A stretch of 64,000 nt of DNA from an uncultured Verrucomicrobia subdivision 3 bacterium (lineage in GTDB: Bacteria; Verrucomicrobiota; Verrucomicrobiia; Limisphaerales; UBA11358), in NCBI GenBank assembly GCA_903922735.1, contig CAIXUZ010000025.1, forward strand, positions 40,864 through 104,863, written 5' to 3'. The notes beneath the pieces were generated by a model, which saw only the letters and a list, made by a program, of their open reading frames with translations, had not been told where the DNA came from and made no database searches. Within the stretch, counting starts at the first letter, position 1, and each line of letters begins with the position of its first letter. The position numbers and the translations under genes are program-made. Shown piece after piece: positions 37,281-47,470 of the stretch.

Positions 37281-38663
37281 TTAGTTCGCCAACTTTTTCT
37301 TCACCCAAGCCTGCGCCTGGTCCGGCGTTGCCAATTCATCCGCCAGTTGCAGCTCGCGAATTTCCGCCAGCAATGCCCCCAGCACTTTGCCCGGCTGGAC
37401 ACCCAGCGCAATCAAATCATCGCCCGTCAGCAACGGTGGACGGAGAGCGGGCTGATGCTTCAATTCCTCCGCCTGCTGCACCAGAAAATCGTAATATTCC
37501 AAACCACCTGGCGAGCCAAGACAGTCCAGCCGGTGCAACTCCAGCTCCAGCGGAAACGTCTCGCGCAACAGCAACCGCCGCAGCGTCGCCTTGCGCATCT
37601 GCTTCACGTCCTTGAACTGCATGTGATTTCGCACACAAACCACGATGGCTTCCGTCTGCTTATTTGGAAACCGCAGCCGCTGCAAAATAGTTTCGGCCAT
37701 CTCCGCGCCGACTTTTTCGTGGCCATAGAAATGGATCCGCCCCGTTTCCACATCACGTTCCGCCGTCACCGGCTTGGCGATATCATGCAGCAACACCGCC
37801 CACGGCAGCGATTCGTTTGCTCCTGCCGGAAGATTTTCCAGCATCAGGCAAAGGTGGTTAAAAACACTGCCTTCCGGATGAAAATCCGGCGACTGCTCGC
37901 AATGAATCGTCGCCGCGACTTCCGGCAAAACATGTTCCAGCAAACCGCTATCGCGCAGCAAGAACAGACCGCGGGCGGCGGGTTGTTGGAGTTCACGCTG
38001 CAGCGTGTCCCCGGACAAGCTAAAGCTTGAACTCCAACTTGGCGGTGCGAACAATTTAACCAATTCATCACGCACACGTTCAGCACTGATGAGCTTAATC
38101 TTTGGCGCGAGCGCCTGAATAGCGGCGAACGTCGGCGGCTCGATCTCAAAATTTAACTGCGCCGCAAACCGCACCGCCCGCAGCATCCGCAGATGATCCT
38201 CGCCAAAGCGTTCCTCCGGCTGGCCGATGGTGCGGATGATTTTCGACCGCAAATCTTTTTCGCCGCCAACCCAGTCGTGGATTTTTTCCGTGAGCGGATC
38301 GTAAAAAAGCCCGTTCACCGTGAAATCGCGGCGCGAGGCATCGGCTTCGGCATTGGCAAAAACCACCGTCTCCGGCCGGCGACCGTCCTGGTAATCCGCC
38401 TCGGCACGAAACGTGGCCACCTGAAATTGCTGGCCGCCTTCAACCACAATAATGACACCGAATTTTTTGCCGACGGGAATGGTTTTGCGGAAAAGCTTCT
38501 CCACCTGCTCCGGCCTGGCGTCTGTGGCGATGTCGAAATCCTGCGCCTCGCGTCCGAGCAAAAAGTCGCGCACGCAGCCGCCCACCCAGAATGCGGCAAA
38601 GCCGGCGCGTTGCAGCTGCGCAACGATTTCTTTTGCGGTGGTTTTGGTCGAGGCGACAGTCAT
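37281..38663 (-). CDS. CCA tRNA nucleotidyltransferase / poly(A) polymerase family
   Basis: This 460-residue class II nucleotidyltransferase has the head domain motifs FWVGGCVRDFLLG (28-33 core GGCVRD), DFDIATDA with the catalytic aspartates, and RRDFTVNGLFYDP, followed by the RNA-binding helices and an HD-type domain (LLHDIAKPVTAERD, RNHMQFKDVKQM). It adds or repairs the tRNA 3' CCA. Between VKLFAPP and PAARGLFLLRDSG lies an extra stretch (about residues 209-227) encoded by a palindromic element related to that in miaB. The frame is intact. The start codon abuts a heptamer repeat at 38662-38689. Confidence 0.92.
   Translation of the reverse strand: MTVASTKTTAKEIVAQLQRAGFAAFWVGGCVRDFLLGREAQDFDIATDARPEQVEKLFRKTIPVGKKFGVIIVVEGGQQFQVATFRAEADYQDGRRPETVVFANAEADASRRDFTVNGLFYDPLTEKIHDWVGGEKDLRSKIIRTIGQPEERFGEDHLRMLRAVRFAAQLNFEIEPPTFAAIQALAPKIKLISAERVRDELVKLFAPPSWSSSFSLSGDTLQRELQQPAARGLFLLRDSGLLEHVLPEVAATIHCEQSPDFHPEGSVFNHLCLMLENLPAGANESLPWAVLLHDIAKPVTAERDVETGRIHFYGHEKVGAEMAETILQRLRFPNKQTEAIVVCVRNHMQFKDVKQMRKATLRRLLLRETFPLELELHRLDCLGSPGGLEYYDFLVQQAEELKHQPALRPPLLTGDDLIALGVQPGKVLGALLAEIRELQLADELATPDQAQAWVKKKLAN
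37985..38038 (-). repeat. In-frame palindromic element in cca
   Basis: The outer arms GTTGGAGTTC (37985-37994) and GAACTCCAAC (38029-38038) are perfect complements and identical to those in miaB. Between them are two mini-palindromes, ACGCTGCAGCGT and AAGCTAAAGCTT, and GTCC/GGAC around CC at the centre. The length, 54 bp, is 18 codons. On the coding strand it reads WSSSFSLS and TLQRELQ, the same frame and orientation as in miaB. Confidence 0.87.
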
Positions 38664-38689
38664 TTACGATTTACGATTTACGATTTACG
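38662..38689. repeat. Heptamer tandem repeat (ATTTACG) at the cca start
   Basis: Four perfect copies of ATTTACG lie at the cca start codon: the first copy contributes two bases of the complement of ATG. Changes in copy number would alter the leader of cca, not its coding sequence. Confidence 0.85.
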
Positions 38690-38737
38690 CACAGATTTGC
38701 AAGCCAACTCGTCAATCGTAAATCAGATATCGCAAAT

Positions 38738-39652
38738 TTATTCGTCGCCCCAGATGCGTTTCAGATGCGCGACGCCGCGCTGCACCGAATCGAGCGGAAC
38801 CTTCGGGCTTAATTCAAAAACCTTGATGTGCTCCGGTTTCACGAACGGCTTGAGCGCGGCAAAATCGATGTCGCCACCGCCGGTGGGAAAATGGTCGCGC
38901 GCGGGAAATTTCACATCGTGCAGATGGAAACCCGCCAGCCGGTCGGCGCGCTCCGCCAGAAACTGCGCGTGTTTGATAAACCCAAGGTCTTCCTTGATCT
39001 GAGCGTGACCGGTGTCGTGCCAATAATAAACATTCGGCGCAGGAAATTCCTCCAGCAGCGATTTGAAGTCAGATTCCACCGGCAGTTCCTCGACCGCCTC
39101 CCGGATTTCGATGCCGAATTTTACGCCCCGAAATTTGGCTTCGGTCAACAGATGCCGCAGAGTTTCGCGGGAATGATCATAAAATTTTTTCTTTTTCGCC
39201 TCGCGGGCGGCACCGGCCTCGGCGACCACCTTCGAGAATTTCGGCGAACCTTTTTCACCGCGTTCGAGGAGTTCCTTGAGTTTGCCGGTGTAATCCTTCA
39301 AATCCATGCTGCCGAAATGCAGCACCACGAGCGGCGCCCCGACCCGCTGGGCGAATTCAAGCGTGTTGATCGTATGTTTGATCGCCAACTGACGATCGCG
39401 CTCGCGGTCGGCGGAAAACTCGTAGAGGTTCGGCGCGGGCTTGTCCACCCCCACGGGCAGCGGGCAAAAATTATGCACGCTCGAAATTTTGATCTCCCCC
39501 GCCTTCACGGCATCAAGGATGCCCGGCACCAGGCTGATGCGGATGCCGTGGCTCAATTCGGCGTATTCAAAGCCGAGCTCACGGATCTCGCGCAGCATCG
39601 CGCGGCCATCGGTATGGCGGGCGGAATTCCAGCAGGTTGAAAGGGAATACAT
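38738..39652 (-). CDS. Sugar phosphate isomerase/epimerase (TIM barrel, AP endonuclease 2 family)
   Basis: This 304-residue protein starts MYSLSTCWNSARHTDGRAM and has the xylose isomerase-like TIM-barrel pattern: FEYAELSHGIRISLVPGIL, LVVLHFGSMDL, VKFGIEIREAVEELPVES, NVYYWHDTGHAQI and AGFHLHDVKFPARDH, with His/Glu/Asp metal ligands. The substrate is unknown; relatives act on sugars, inositols or hydroxypyruvate. It lies 74 bp upstream of cca in the same direction. Confidence 0.82.
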   Translation of the reverse strand: MYSLSTCWNSARHTDGRAMLREIRELGFEYAELSHGIRISLVPGILDAVKAGEIKISSVHNFCPLPVGVDKPAPNLYEFSADRERDRQLAIKHTINTLEFAQRVGAPLVVLHFGSMDLKDYTGKLKELLERGEKGSPKFSKVVAEAGAAREAKKKKFYDHSRETLRHLLTEAKFRGVKFGIEIREAVEELPVESDFKSLLEEFPAPNVYYWHDTGHAQIKEDLGFIKHAQFLAERADRLAGFHLHDVKFPARDHFPTGGGDIDFAALKPFVKPEHIKVFELSPKVPLDSVQRGVAHLKRIWGDE

Positions 39653-39693
39653 TTTTTATGGCTCCAGGTTTTAGGCCCCGGGCCTTGGGCAAA

Positions 39694-39727
39694 CAAAAAC
39701 CGGGCGCATCCTAGCGGACACGCCCGG
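39694..39727 (-). terminator. Terminator after rpsU
   Basis: CCGGGCG (39700-39706) and CGCCCGG (39721-39727) pair around a 14-base loop. On the minus strand the stem is followed by TTTTTG. It lies 23 bp downstream of the rpsU stop. Confidence 0.75.
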
Positions 39728-39749
39728 CATGGGAAATGCAAATCACGGG

Positions 39750-39947
39750 CTAGTCATCAGCGTGGCGCGCGGCGAGCATGGCGGAGAAACGGGCAACCTT
39801 TTCCTTGCGACGGCGGACGGCACTCGGTTTTTCGAATTGCCGGCGCATACGCACGGATTTGAGCGTGCCTTCGCGGTCGACTTTTTTCTTCAGCCGACGC
39901 AACGCACGATCCACTGGCTCGCCTTTTTTCAGTTTAATCTCTGTCAT
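39750..39947 (-). CDS. 30S ribosomal protein S21 (bS21)
   Basis: This 65-residue basic protein reads MTEIKLKKGEPVDRALRRL then KKKVDREG, with LKSVRMRRQFEKPSAVRR, the bS21 pattern. It helps the small subunit select the mRNA start. I start at ATG 39947 because AGGAAGTGAG, a good ribosome binding site, lies just upstream; the open frame further upstream is not conserved. A terminator follows. Confidence 0.93.
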   Translation of the reverse strand: MTEIKLKKGEPVDRALRRLKKKVDREGTLKSVRMRRQFEKPSAVRRRKEKVARFSAMLAARHADD

Positions 39948-40104
39948 TACACTCACTTCCTTTCGAGGGCGGGTGACAACTGCCCCGGGCAGTTCCCGCA
40001 TCAATTTAGGAAGGCGGAGCATAGGTTTTTGGCAGGTGAAGTCAATGAATAAAACCACACGAACAGATTGATTCTTCGGGGGCAATTCATCATTCTTCCT
40101 AGGA

Positions 40105-41166
40105 ATGAGCCTTCCTGAACATCGTCAGGCCATTGACAGGCTGGACACGCAAATCGTCCGGCTGCTCAACGCCCGCACGCGCCACGTCCTCGCCATCGGC
40201 GAAATCAAGCTCGTGGCCGGCGAGGAAATCTACGCGCCCCACCGCGAACGCGCCGTGTTTGACCGCGTCTGCAAACTCAATGCCGGCCCGATCACCGATG
40301 AGCAGCTCCGCACTATTTACCGGGAAATCATGTCCGCTTCGCTCGCGCTCGAAAAGACCATGACCATCGCCTATTTCGGACCGGAGGCGACGTTCACCCA
40401 TCAGGCGGCCATCCAGAAATTTGGCGCGAGCCTGGATTACTCCGCGCAGAAAACAATCGGCGACGTGTTTACCGAGGTCGCCAAAAAGACGGCGGATTAC
40501 GGCGTGGTGCCGGTGGAAAATTCCACTGAAGGCGTCGTCACGCACACGCTCGACATGTTCGTGGACAGCGATTTGAAAATCGTCTCACAGGTACTCCTGA
40601 AGATTCAGCAGTGTCTGATGAGCAATTCGCCGCGCACGAAAATCAAAAAGCTTTACGTCCATCCACAGTCGCTCGCGCAATGCCGCGGCTGGCTGGCGAA
40701 AAACCTGCCGCGCGTGGAAATCGTGGAAACATCGTCCAACGCGCGTTCCGCCGAACTCGCGGCGAAGGAAAAATTTTCGGCGGCGCTGGGCGGCATGCTC
40801 GCAGCGGAACAATACGGCCTGAAAATTCTGGCGCAGGACATTCAGGATAATACCGTCAATGTCACGCGCTTTATCGTCCTCGGCCGTACTTGCAGTCCGC
40901 CCACCGGCAACGACCGCACCAGCCTCATGTTGAGCGTGGCCGACAAGACCGGCGCACTGCACGAAGCCATTGCCGCATTCAAGCGTTTCAAAATCAACAT
41001 GACGAAGATCGAGTCGCGCCCCAGCAAGCGCAAGGCATGGGAATATTTCTTCTTCATTGACTGCGCCGGACATTATCAGGATGCGAAGGTGGCCAAGGCC
41101 ATCCAGCATCTTGGCAAGCACTGCAATTTCGTAAAAATCCTCGGCTCATATCCGAACGTGGAGTAG
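40105..41166 (+). CDS. Chorismate mutase / prephenate dehydratase (P-protein)
   Basis: This 353-residue bifunctional enzyme leads chorismate to phenylpyruvate for phenylalanine synthesis. Residues 1-85 are a type II chorismate mutase (RQAIDRLDTQIVRLLNAR). The dehydratase begins MTIAYFGPEATFTHQAA and has VVPVENSTEGVVTHTLD and DIQDNTVNVTRFIVLG. A C-terminal ACT domain carries the phenylalanine-binding IESRPSK motif, so feedback inhibition is expected. It is divergent from rpsU and convergent with the ubiB-like gene. Confidence 0.95.
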   Translation: MSLPEHRQAIDRLDTQIVRLLNARTRHVLAIGEIKLVAGEEIYAPHRERAVFDRVCKLNAGPITDEQLRTIYREIMSASLALEKTMTIAYFGPEATFTHQAAIQKFGASLDYSAQKTIGDVFTEVAKKTADYGVVPVENSTEGVVTHTLDMFVDSDLKIVSQVLLKIQQCLMSNSPRTKIKKLYVHPQSLAQCRGWLAKNLPRVEIVETSSNARSAELAAKEKFSAALGGMLAAEQYGLKILAQDIQDNTVNVTRFIVLGRTCSPPTGNDRTSLMLSVADKTGALHEAIAAFKRFKINMTKIESRPSKRKAWEYFFFIDCAGHYQDAKVAKAIQHLGKHCNFVKILGSYPNVE

Positions 41167-41177
41167 GCGAACGCTGG

Positions 41178-42389
41178 CTAGACCATCTTTTCCGCCTCGG
41201 CAATGAACGGCCGCAGGTCGCGCATCAGCACGGCGTCCGGCTGGCAGCGCAGCACCATGCCGTCCATATACATCAGACTACGGATGATGGCGAAGATACC
41301 CTTCTCAAACCGCATCCCGCACAGCACGCCAAGCTTGATGGTCTGCATCATTTTTTTCGTGAGGCTCATCTGAGCGACGGTCGTGCCGGTGAAGTCGGCG
41401 TAGAGTTCCAGAAACTTTTTCTCAAAGTCCGCGTATGCGGTACCAGAAAGTTCCTCCTCGGACATCCGGTTCAATCCAGCCGCGCTGCGCGCATAATCAA
41501 ACACCGACAGCGCGGAAAAAAAATCAAACAATCCGCGCCGGATCTTGTCGCCGACATACCCAATGTAACCGGTGTCCACGAAGCAGATTTTTCCATCGGC
41601 GAGAATCACGTTGCCGGGATGCAGGTCACCATGGAATGTGCCGATGCAGAACATGAAATAGCCGTGGATACGGAACAATTCGATGAGTTGCGCGTAAGGC
41701 AATTCACCAGCCTCGATGAGTTCATCAAAAGTTTTTCCGGCGACAAATTCTGAGACCATGACGTTTTCGTTGCAAAGTTTTTCATAAACACAGGCGAAGC
41801 GCAGCGAAGACAGGTCGAAACGCTTTTGATGTTCCTCAAACAGGTCGCGCAGGATCTTCTGGCCTTCGACTTCGTGGCGCAGATCCAGTTCGCTTAGGGT
41901 ATATTCCTCAATGTCGCCCAAAATCGCCACGGGATCACCGACGCGGCGCAACGACGGATATACGAACGTCGCCAGCCGAAATAGATTCCGCAGGCTCGCC
42001 ACATCCGCGATGAATTTCTGGCGCACATCGCGTTTAATTGCCTTGATGACCACCGGCGAACCATCCGCCAGCCAGGCGCAATGCACCTGCCCGACAGACG
42101 CGGACGCCAGCGCGTTCTTTTCAATGCGCTGAAAACGCGAAATGAAAAACGGCGGGGCGACGGTGGTCAGCAGTTTTAGGAAATCCTCCGGCGCAAGCAC
42201 GGCATTTTGCCGGTAAAGCCTGGTGAGGTGCTGGCATTTCTCGCGGTCGAGAAAATCAATCCGCAGCGCGTGGACCTGGCCAAGCTTCACGGCCAGCAGA
42301 CCAAGACGCTGGATCCATTCCAAATCCGGCAGCGATTTCTGCCGCCCGTAGATGGAGCGAATGAGCCGCGCGAATTGGAACCAGTTCAT
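41178..42389 (-). CDS. ABC1/UbiB-family atypical kinase
   Basis: This 403-residue protein has the ABC1/UbiB pattern: an N-terminal KLGQVHALRID (the KxGQ motif), ASASVGQVHCAWLADG (Ala-rich loop), VVIKAIKR, ELDLRHEVEGQ, and a catalytic segment FHGDLHPGNVI with FVDTGYIG. Family members support ubiquinone or other prenyl-lipid metabolism and bind ATP unusually. Its start codon shares one base with the stop of the crtI gene (TGATG), so the two are a coupled operon, suggesting a role near carotenoid or isoprenoid lipids. Confidence 0.88.
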   Translation of the reverse strand: MNWFQFARLIRSIYGRQKSLPDLEWIQRLGLLAVKLGQVHALRIDFLDREKCQHLTRLYRQNAVLAPEDFLKLLTTVAPPFFISRFQRIEKNALASASVGQVHCAWLADGSPVVIKAIKRDVRQKFIADVASLRNLFRLATFVYPSLRRVGDPVAILGDIEEYTLSELDLRHEVEGQKILRDLFEEHQKRFDLSSLRFACVYEKLCNENVMVSEFVAGKTFDELIEAGELPYAQLIELFRIHGYFMFCIGTFHGDLHPGNVILADGKICFVDTGYIGYVGDKIRRGLFDFFSALSVFDYARSAAGLNRMSEEELSGTAYADFEKKFLELYADFTGTTVAQMSLTKKMMQTIKLGVLCGMRFEKGIFAIIRSLMYMDGMVLRCQPDAVLMRDLRPFIAEAEKMV

Positions 42390-43912
42390 CAGACCTGGGT
42401 GTTTTTCGAGACGAACGACACGTTATGTTCACGGCAGATCAAGTTCGCGGCGATACGGCCAGATTCGTAGATTGTCGGCAAGCCGCTGCCGGGATGCGTG
42501 CCGCCACCGACGAGATAACAATTGCCGAGTTCCTCGAATTTGTTGCGCGGCCGGAAATAGAGCATCTGCGACAGCTTGTGCGCGAGGTTGAACGTCGCGC
42601 CGAGATGGATGTTCTGGGCCTGCCAATCGTCCGGCCCGAGAATAATTTCCTCGCGGATATGCGAGCGCAAATCCTTCATGCCGCCGCGGGTCTCCATCGC
42701 CTCAATTAATTTGTCGCGAAAACCTTTTTTCTCCCTGGCCCAATCGACTTTCGCGCTCAAGTTCGGCACGGGAACGAGGACGTAAAGCGCAGAATGACCG
42801 GGCGGCGCCAGGTTCGGGTCAGTGATGCTGGCGTTACGGACGTAAAAGGAATTTTCGTCGGACAAAACCTTGCGCTGAAAAACATCCTCAATGTTTTTCC
42901 GATAATCCTTCGCGAAGAAAATGGTGTGGTGCGGCAGGTCATAGACCTTGTCCACGCCAAGATAGAGCATGAAAGTGGAACAGGAGAATTCCTTCTCGTC
43001 CACTTTCTCCGGCGTGTATTTTTTCAACACGCCCGGCGGCACGAGATGAGTCATCGCGTAGCCGAAATCGGCATTCAGCACCGTTTCGTCACCGAGAATT
43101 TTATCGCCGGATTTCAGTTCCACACCGCGCACAGCGCGACCTTCGAGGACAAGCTGTTTGACCGGCGAATTCAGCCGGATGTCCACGCCATATTCGCGGC
43201 AGACTTTGGCCATCGCTTCGGAAATTTCGCTCAAGCCGCCCTGCGTGTGATAAACGCCATAAGCATGTTCGACAAAGGGCAGAATTGCGAACGCACCGGG
43301 ACAATCCCACGCGGACATGCCGAGATACTTCGCCTGAAACGTGAATGAGAGTTTGAGCAATTCCTGCTTGAAGTAGCCGCCAAGAATGTCCATCACGGAT
43401 CTGCCAAAGGCGAGGTGGGGCACGGCCTTGAGCAAATCGAGGGAAAGATAACTTGAAAGCGATGAATAATCCTTTTGCAAACACGGATACATTTTGCGGA
43501 AGCGCTCATGTTCCGTTTCCAGAAACCGCCAGTAGCCATCGGCGTTGCCGGGAAATTTCTCGTTGAGTTGCTTGAGCATCGCCGCATGGTCGGTCGTCGG
43601 CTCGACCGCCATGCCATCAAATTGTAGACGATACATAGGCTCGAGCTTGACGAATTGCAGATAGTCCTCGCTCTTGCGACCGGACTCCTCGAACACTTCG
43701 TCCAATATGAACTTCATCATTAAGAACGTCGGACCGGTATCAAATTTGTAGCCATTACGCGAGATGGCGGCATTGCGTCCACCCACTCGGTCGGTCTGTT
43801 CTACCAGCGTAACCTTGAAACCTCGCGCGGCCAGCAGCATCGCCGACGTCAACCCGCCCGGCCCGGCGCCGACCACGACGATATGCTTTTGAGACTTAGT
43901 GGAAAGATTCAT
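42389..43912 (-). CDS. CrtI-family phytoene desaturase-like FAD oxidoreductase
   Basis: This 507-residue enzyme has an N-terminal FAD fold (HIVVVGAGPGGLTSAMLLA, then VTLVEQTDRVGGRNA), the substrate region GYKFDTGPTFLMMKF, and the C-terminal CrtI signature LGNCYLVGGGTHPGSGLPT with IYESGRIAANLI. Such enzymes desaturate phytoene or C30 diapophytoene. No crtB or geranylgeranyl synthase is in the window, so the substrate is uncertain. I start at ATG 43912 (MNLSTKSQKH). Confidence 0.9.
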   Translation of the reverse strand: MNLSTKSQKHIVVVGAGPGGLTSAMLLAARGFKVTLVEQTDRVGGRNAAISRNGYKFDTGPTFLMMKFILDEVFEESGRKSEDYLQFVKLEPMYRLQFDGMAVEPTTDHAAMLKQLNEKFPGNADGYWRFLETEHERFRKMYPCLQKDYSSLSSYLSLDLLKAVPHLAFGRSVMDILGGYFKQELLKLSFTFQAKYLGMSAWDCPGAFAILPFVEHAYGVYHTQGGLSEISEAMAKVCREYGVDIRLNSPVKQLVLEGRAVRGVELKSGDKILGDETVLNADFGYAMTHLVPPGVLKKYTPEKVDEKEFSCSTFMLYLGVDKVYDLPHHTIFFAKDYRKNIEDVFQRKVLSDENSFYVRNASITDPNLAPPGHSALYVLVPVPNLSAKVDWAREKKGFRDKLIEAMETRGGMKDLRSHIREEIILGPDDWQAQNIHLGATFNLAHKLSQMLYFRPRNKFEELGNCYLVGGGTHPGSGLPTIYESGRIAANLICREHNVSFVSKNTQV

Positions 43913-44009
43913 GCCCGTTGCAAAGCTGTAGCACAACTCCGAGGCTGCCGCAAATTAGCATTTTGATTCGCGATTGAAATCCGGCGGCAATGCGGGCAAT
44001 CTCCTTTGC

Positions 44010-44981
44010 GTGAGCCATCTAGCCAAAGCCCGTGAAGTGTTCGACATCGAACTCGCCGCGCTCAAATCCGTCCGCGCGCAGCTCGACCAATCCTTTAACC
44101 GTGCCGTTGAGACCATCATCGCCGTGCTCAAATCGCGCGGCAAAATCGTCATCGTTGGCATCGGTAAATCCGGCAATGTCGGCGCCAAGATTGCCGCCAC
44201 CCTCACCAGCACCGGCTCCACCGCCGTGGTCCTCAGCAGCGTGGATGCGCTGCATGGCGACGTGGGCATCATCAATGACGGCGATGTGATTCTCGCCTTG
44301 AGCTACTCCGGCGAGTCGGACGAACTGCTGAATTTATTGCCCGCATTGAAACGGTTTTCGGTAAAAATCATTTCCTTCACCAGCAACGGGAAATCATCGC
44401 TCGCCAAGCACAGCGATTTGACGCTGAACGTCAGAATTCCAAAAGAAGCGTGTCCGTTCAATCTCGCGCCGACGAGCAGCACGACCGCCATGCTCGTCAT
44501 GGGCGACGCGCTGGCGATGGCCGTTCTCTCCGCCCGCGGATTCACGCAAAAAGATTTTGCCAAATATCACCCGAGCGGCGCCATTGGCCGTGCCATGCTC
44601 CTCAAAGTGGGCGACATCATGCGCAGCGGCAACCGCAACGCCATCGCCAAAGATAATCTTACGGTGAAGGAAGCCTTGCTCGTGATGACGCACGCCAAAT
44701 CCGGGAGCCTCGCCGTCGTGGACGCTCGCGGCAGCCTCGCCGGCGTTTTCACCGACGGCGACTTCCGCCGGCACATGGCGACGGATGAAAACTTGTTGTC
44801 ACAGCCCGTTAAAAGCGTCATGACCCGCAAGCCAATATGCATCCGGGACGACGCACTGGCAGCCGAGGCGCTCAAGATTTTCAACGAGCGGAACATAGAC
44901 GATCTCATCGTGGTGAACGCCAAAAACCAGCCGGTCGGCTTGGTGGATTCGCAGGATTTGCCAAAGTTGAAAATCATGTGA
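44010..44981 (+). CDS. Arabinose-5-phosphate isomerase (KdsD/KpsF)
   Basis: This 323-residue protein converts ribulose 5-phosphate to arabinose 5-phosphate for Kdo synthesis. It has a SIS domain (VIVGIGKSGNVGAKIAATL, TGSTAVVLSSVDALHGDVG, ILALSYSGESDELL) and two C-terminal CBS domains (VGDIMRSGNRNAIA and VMTRKPICIRDDALAAEAL, LIVVNAKNQPVGLVD). I start at GTG 44010 (VSHLAKAREVF); a TTG at 43974 adds 12 unconserved residues. It supports the presence of Kdo-containing LPS. Confidence 0.93.
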   Translation: MSHLAKAREVFDIELAALKSVRAQLDQSFNRAVETIIAVLKSRGKIVIVGIGKSGNVGAKIAATLTSTGSTAVVLSSVDALHGDVGIINDGDVILALSYSGESDELLNLLPALKRFSVKIISFTSNGKSSLAKHSDLTLNVRIPKEACPFNLAPTSSTTAMLVMGDALAMAVLSARGFTQKDFAKYHPSGAIGRAMLLKVGDIMRSGNRNAIAKDNLTVKEALLVMTHAKSGSLAVVDARGSLAGVFTDGDFRRHMATDENLLSQPVKSVMTRKPICIRDDALAAEALKIFNERNIDDLIVVNAKNQPVGLVDSQDLPKLKIM

Positions 44982-44985
44982 CCGC

Positions 44986-45738
44986 ATGCAAGAGTTTAAT
45001 TTGCTATTACTGCTACCGCTGCTGCTCGGATTAACCGCCTGCGGCAGCCTGAAAAATTCCTCTGCCATGAAACCCAGCCAGACCGCCCAAAAATTTTCCC
45101 TCGAGCGCAAAAAGGTTTTATCCGCCGACTATCTCTTGTTTTTGCCGGAAGGATATGGCGCGGAGGCCACAAAACGCTGGCCGCTGATATTATTTCTGCA
45201 CGGGGCGGGAGAACGCGGCGACAATATCTGGCTCGTGGCCAAACATGGCGTGCCGAAGATTGACACCCAGCAGACCAGCTTTCCGTTCATCGTGGCCGCA
45301 CCGCAGTGTCCGCCGAAGAAGATCTGGTCGAACGACCTGTTGCTCGCGCTGCTCGACGAGGTGGAAACCAAATATGCCGTGGACACACAACGCGTTTATC
45401 TGACCGGGCTCAGCATGGGCGGCTACGGGACCTGGAGCCTCGGCTTGAGCCGGCCTGAACGCTTTGCGGCCATCGCGCCGATTTGCGGCGGCGGCGAACT
45501 CATCACCCCATTGCTCGCGAACAAATCCGACCTGGTCAGGCTACCGGTCTGGGCTTTTCACGGCGCCAAAGATCCCACGGTGCCGCTGGCAGAATCGGAA
45601 CGCATGGTCAACTACATGAAAATGATCGGCGGCAAGGAAGTTAAATTAACGGTTTATCCCGAAGCGAAACACGACAGCTGGACGCAGACTTACGCAAACC
45701 CGGAATTGTTCACCTGGTTTTTGCAACACTCGCGCTGA
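44986..45738 (+). CDS. Alpha/beta hydrolase lipoprotein (esterase-like)
   Basis: This 250-residue protein has a lipoprotein signal (LLLLLPLLLGLTACGS, lipobox LTAC). The serine hydrolase fold shows LILFLHGAGERGDN (oxyanion region), nucleophile elbow GLSMGGYGTW, acid in AFHGAKDPTVPL and His in YPEAKHDSWTQTY. Similar proteins are annotated as prolyl-oligopeptidase-like esterases or polysaccharide-associated esterases. It begins 4 bp after kdsD. A hairpin at 45738-45792 follows. Confidence 0.88.
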   Translation: MQEFNLLLLLPLLLGLTACGSLKNSSAMKPSQTAQKFSLERKKVLSADYLLFLPEGYGAEATKRWPLILFLHGAGERGDNIWLVAKHGVPKIDTQQTSFPFIVAAPQCPPKKIWSNDLLLALLDEVETKYAVDTQRVYLTGLSMGGYGTWSLGLSRPERFAAIAPICGGGELITPLLANKSDLVRLPVWAFHGAKDPTVPLAESERMVNYMKMIGGKEVKLTVYPEAKHDSWTQTYANPELFTWFLQHSR

Positions 45739-45791
45739 ACCCAAACCAGATGATGGACCCCTTGTAGGTCCATCTCAAAACGGTATTGGGT

Positions 45792-45792
<1 letters not shown>
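45738..45792. terminator. Compound hairpin between convergent genes
   Basis: An outer pair AACCCAA (45738-45744) / TTGGGTT (45786-45792) surrounds an inner hairpin ATGGACC/GGTCCAT. It occupies the whole 53-bp gap between the esterase and the RluA-fusion genes. There is no proper U-tract, so it is a possible terminator or another structured spacer repeat. Confidence 0.5.
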
Positions 45793-47396
<1,604 letters not shown>

Positions 47397-47420
47397 GCGT
47401 CATGAAAACATTTTTAAACT

Positions 47421-47470
47421 GTAGCGTCGAGCTTGCGGCTCGACTGGTTCGACCACAGGCCGAACGCTAC
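47421..47470. repeat. Structured palindrome in the recF leader
   Basis: The ends GTAGCGT (47421-47427) and ACGCTAC (47464-47470) pair. Inside are the hairpin GTCGAGC/GCTCGAC (loop TTGCG) and a short pair TTCG/CGAA. The plan, an outer stem with inner hairpins, is the same as in the miaB/cca element, but the sequence differs. Confidence 0.75.
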
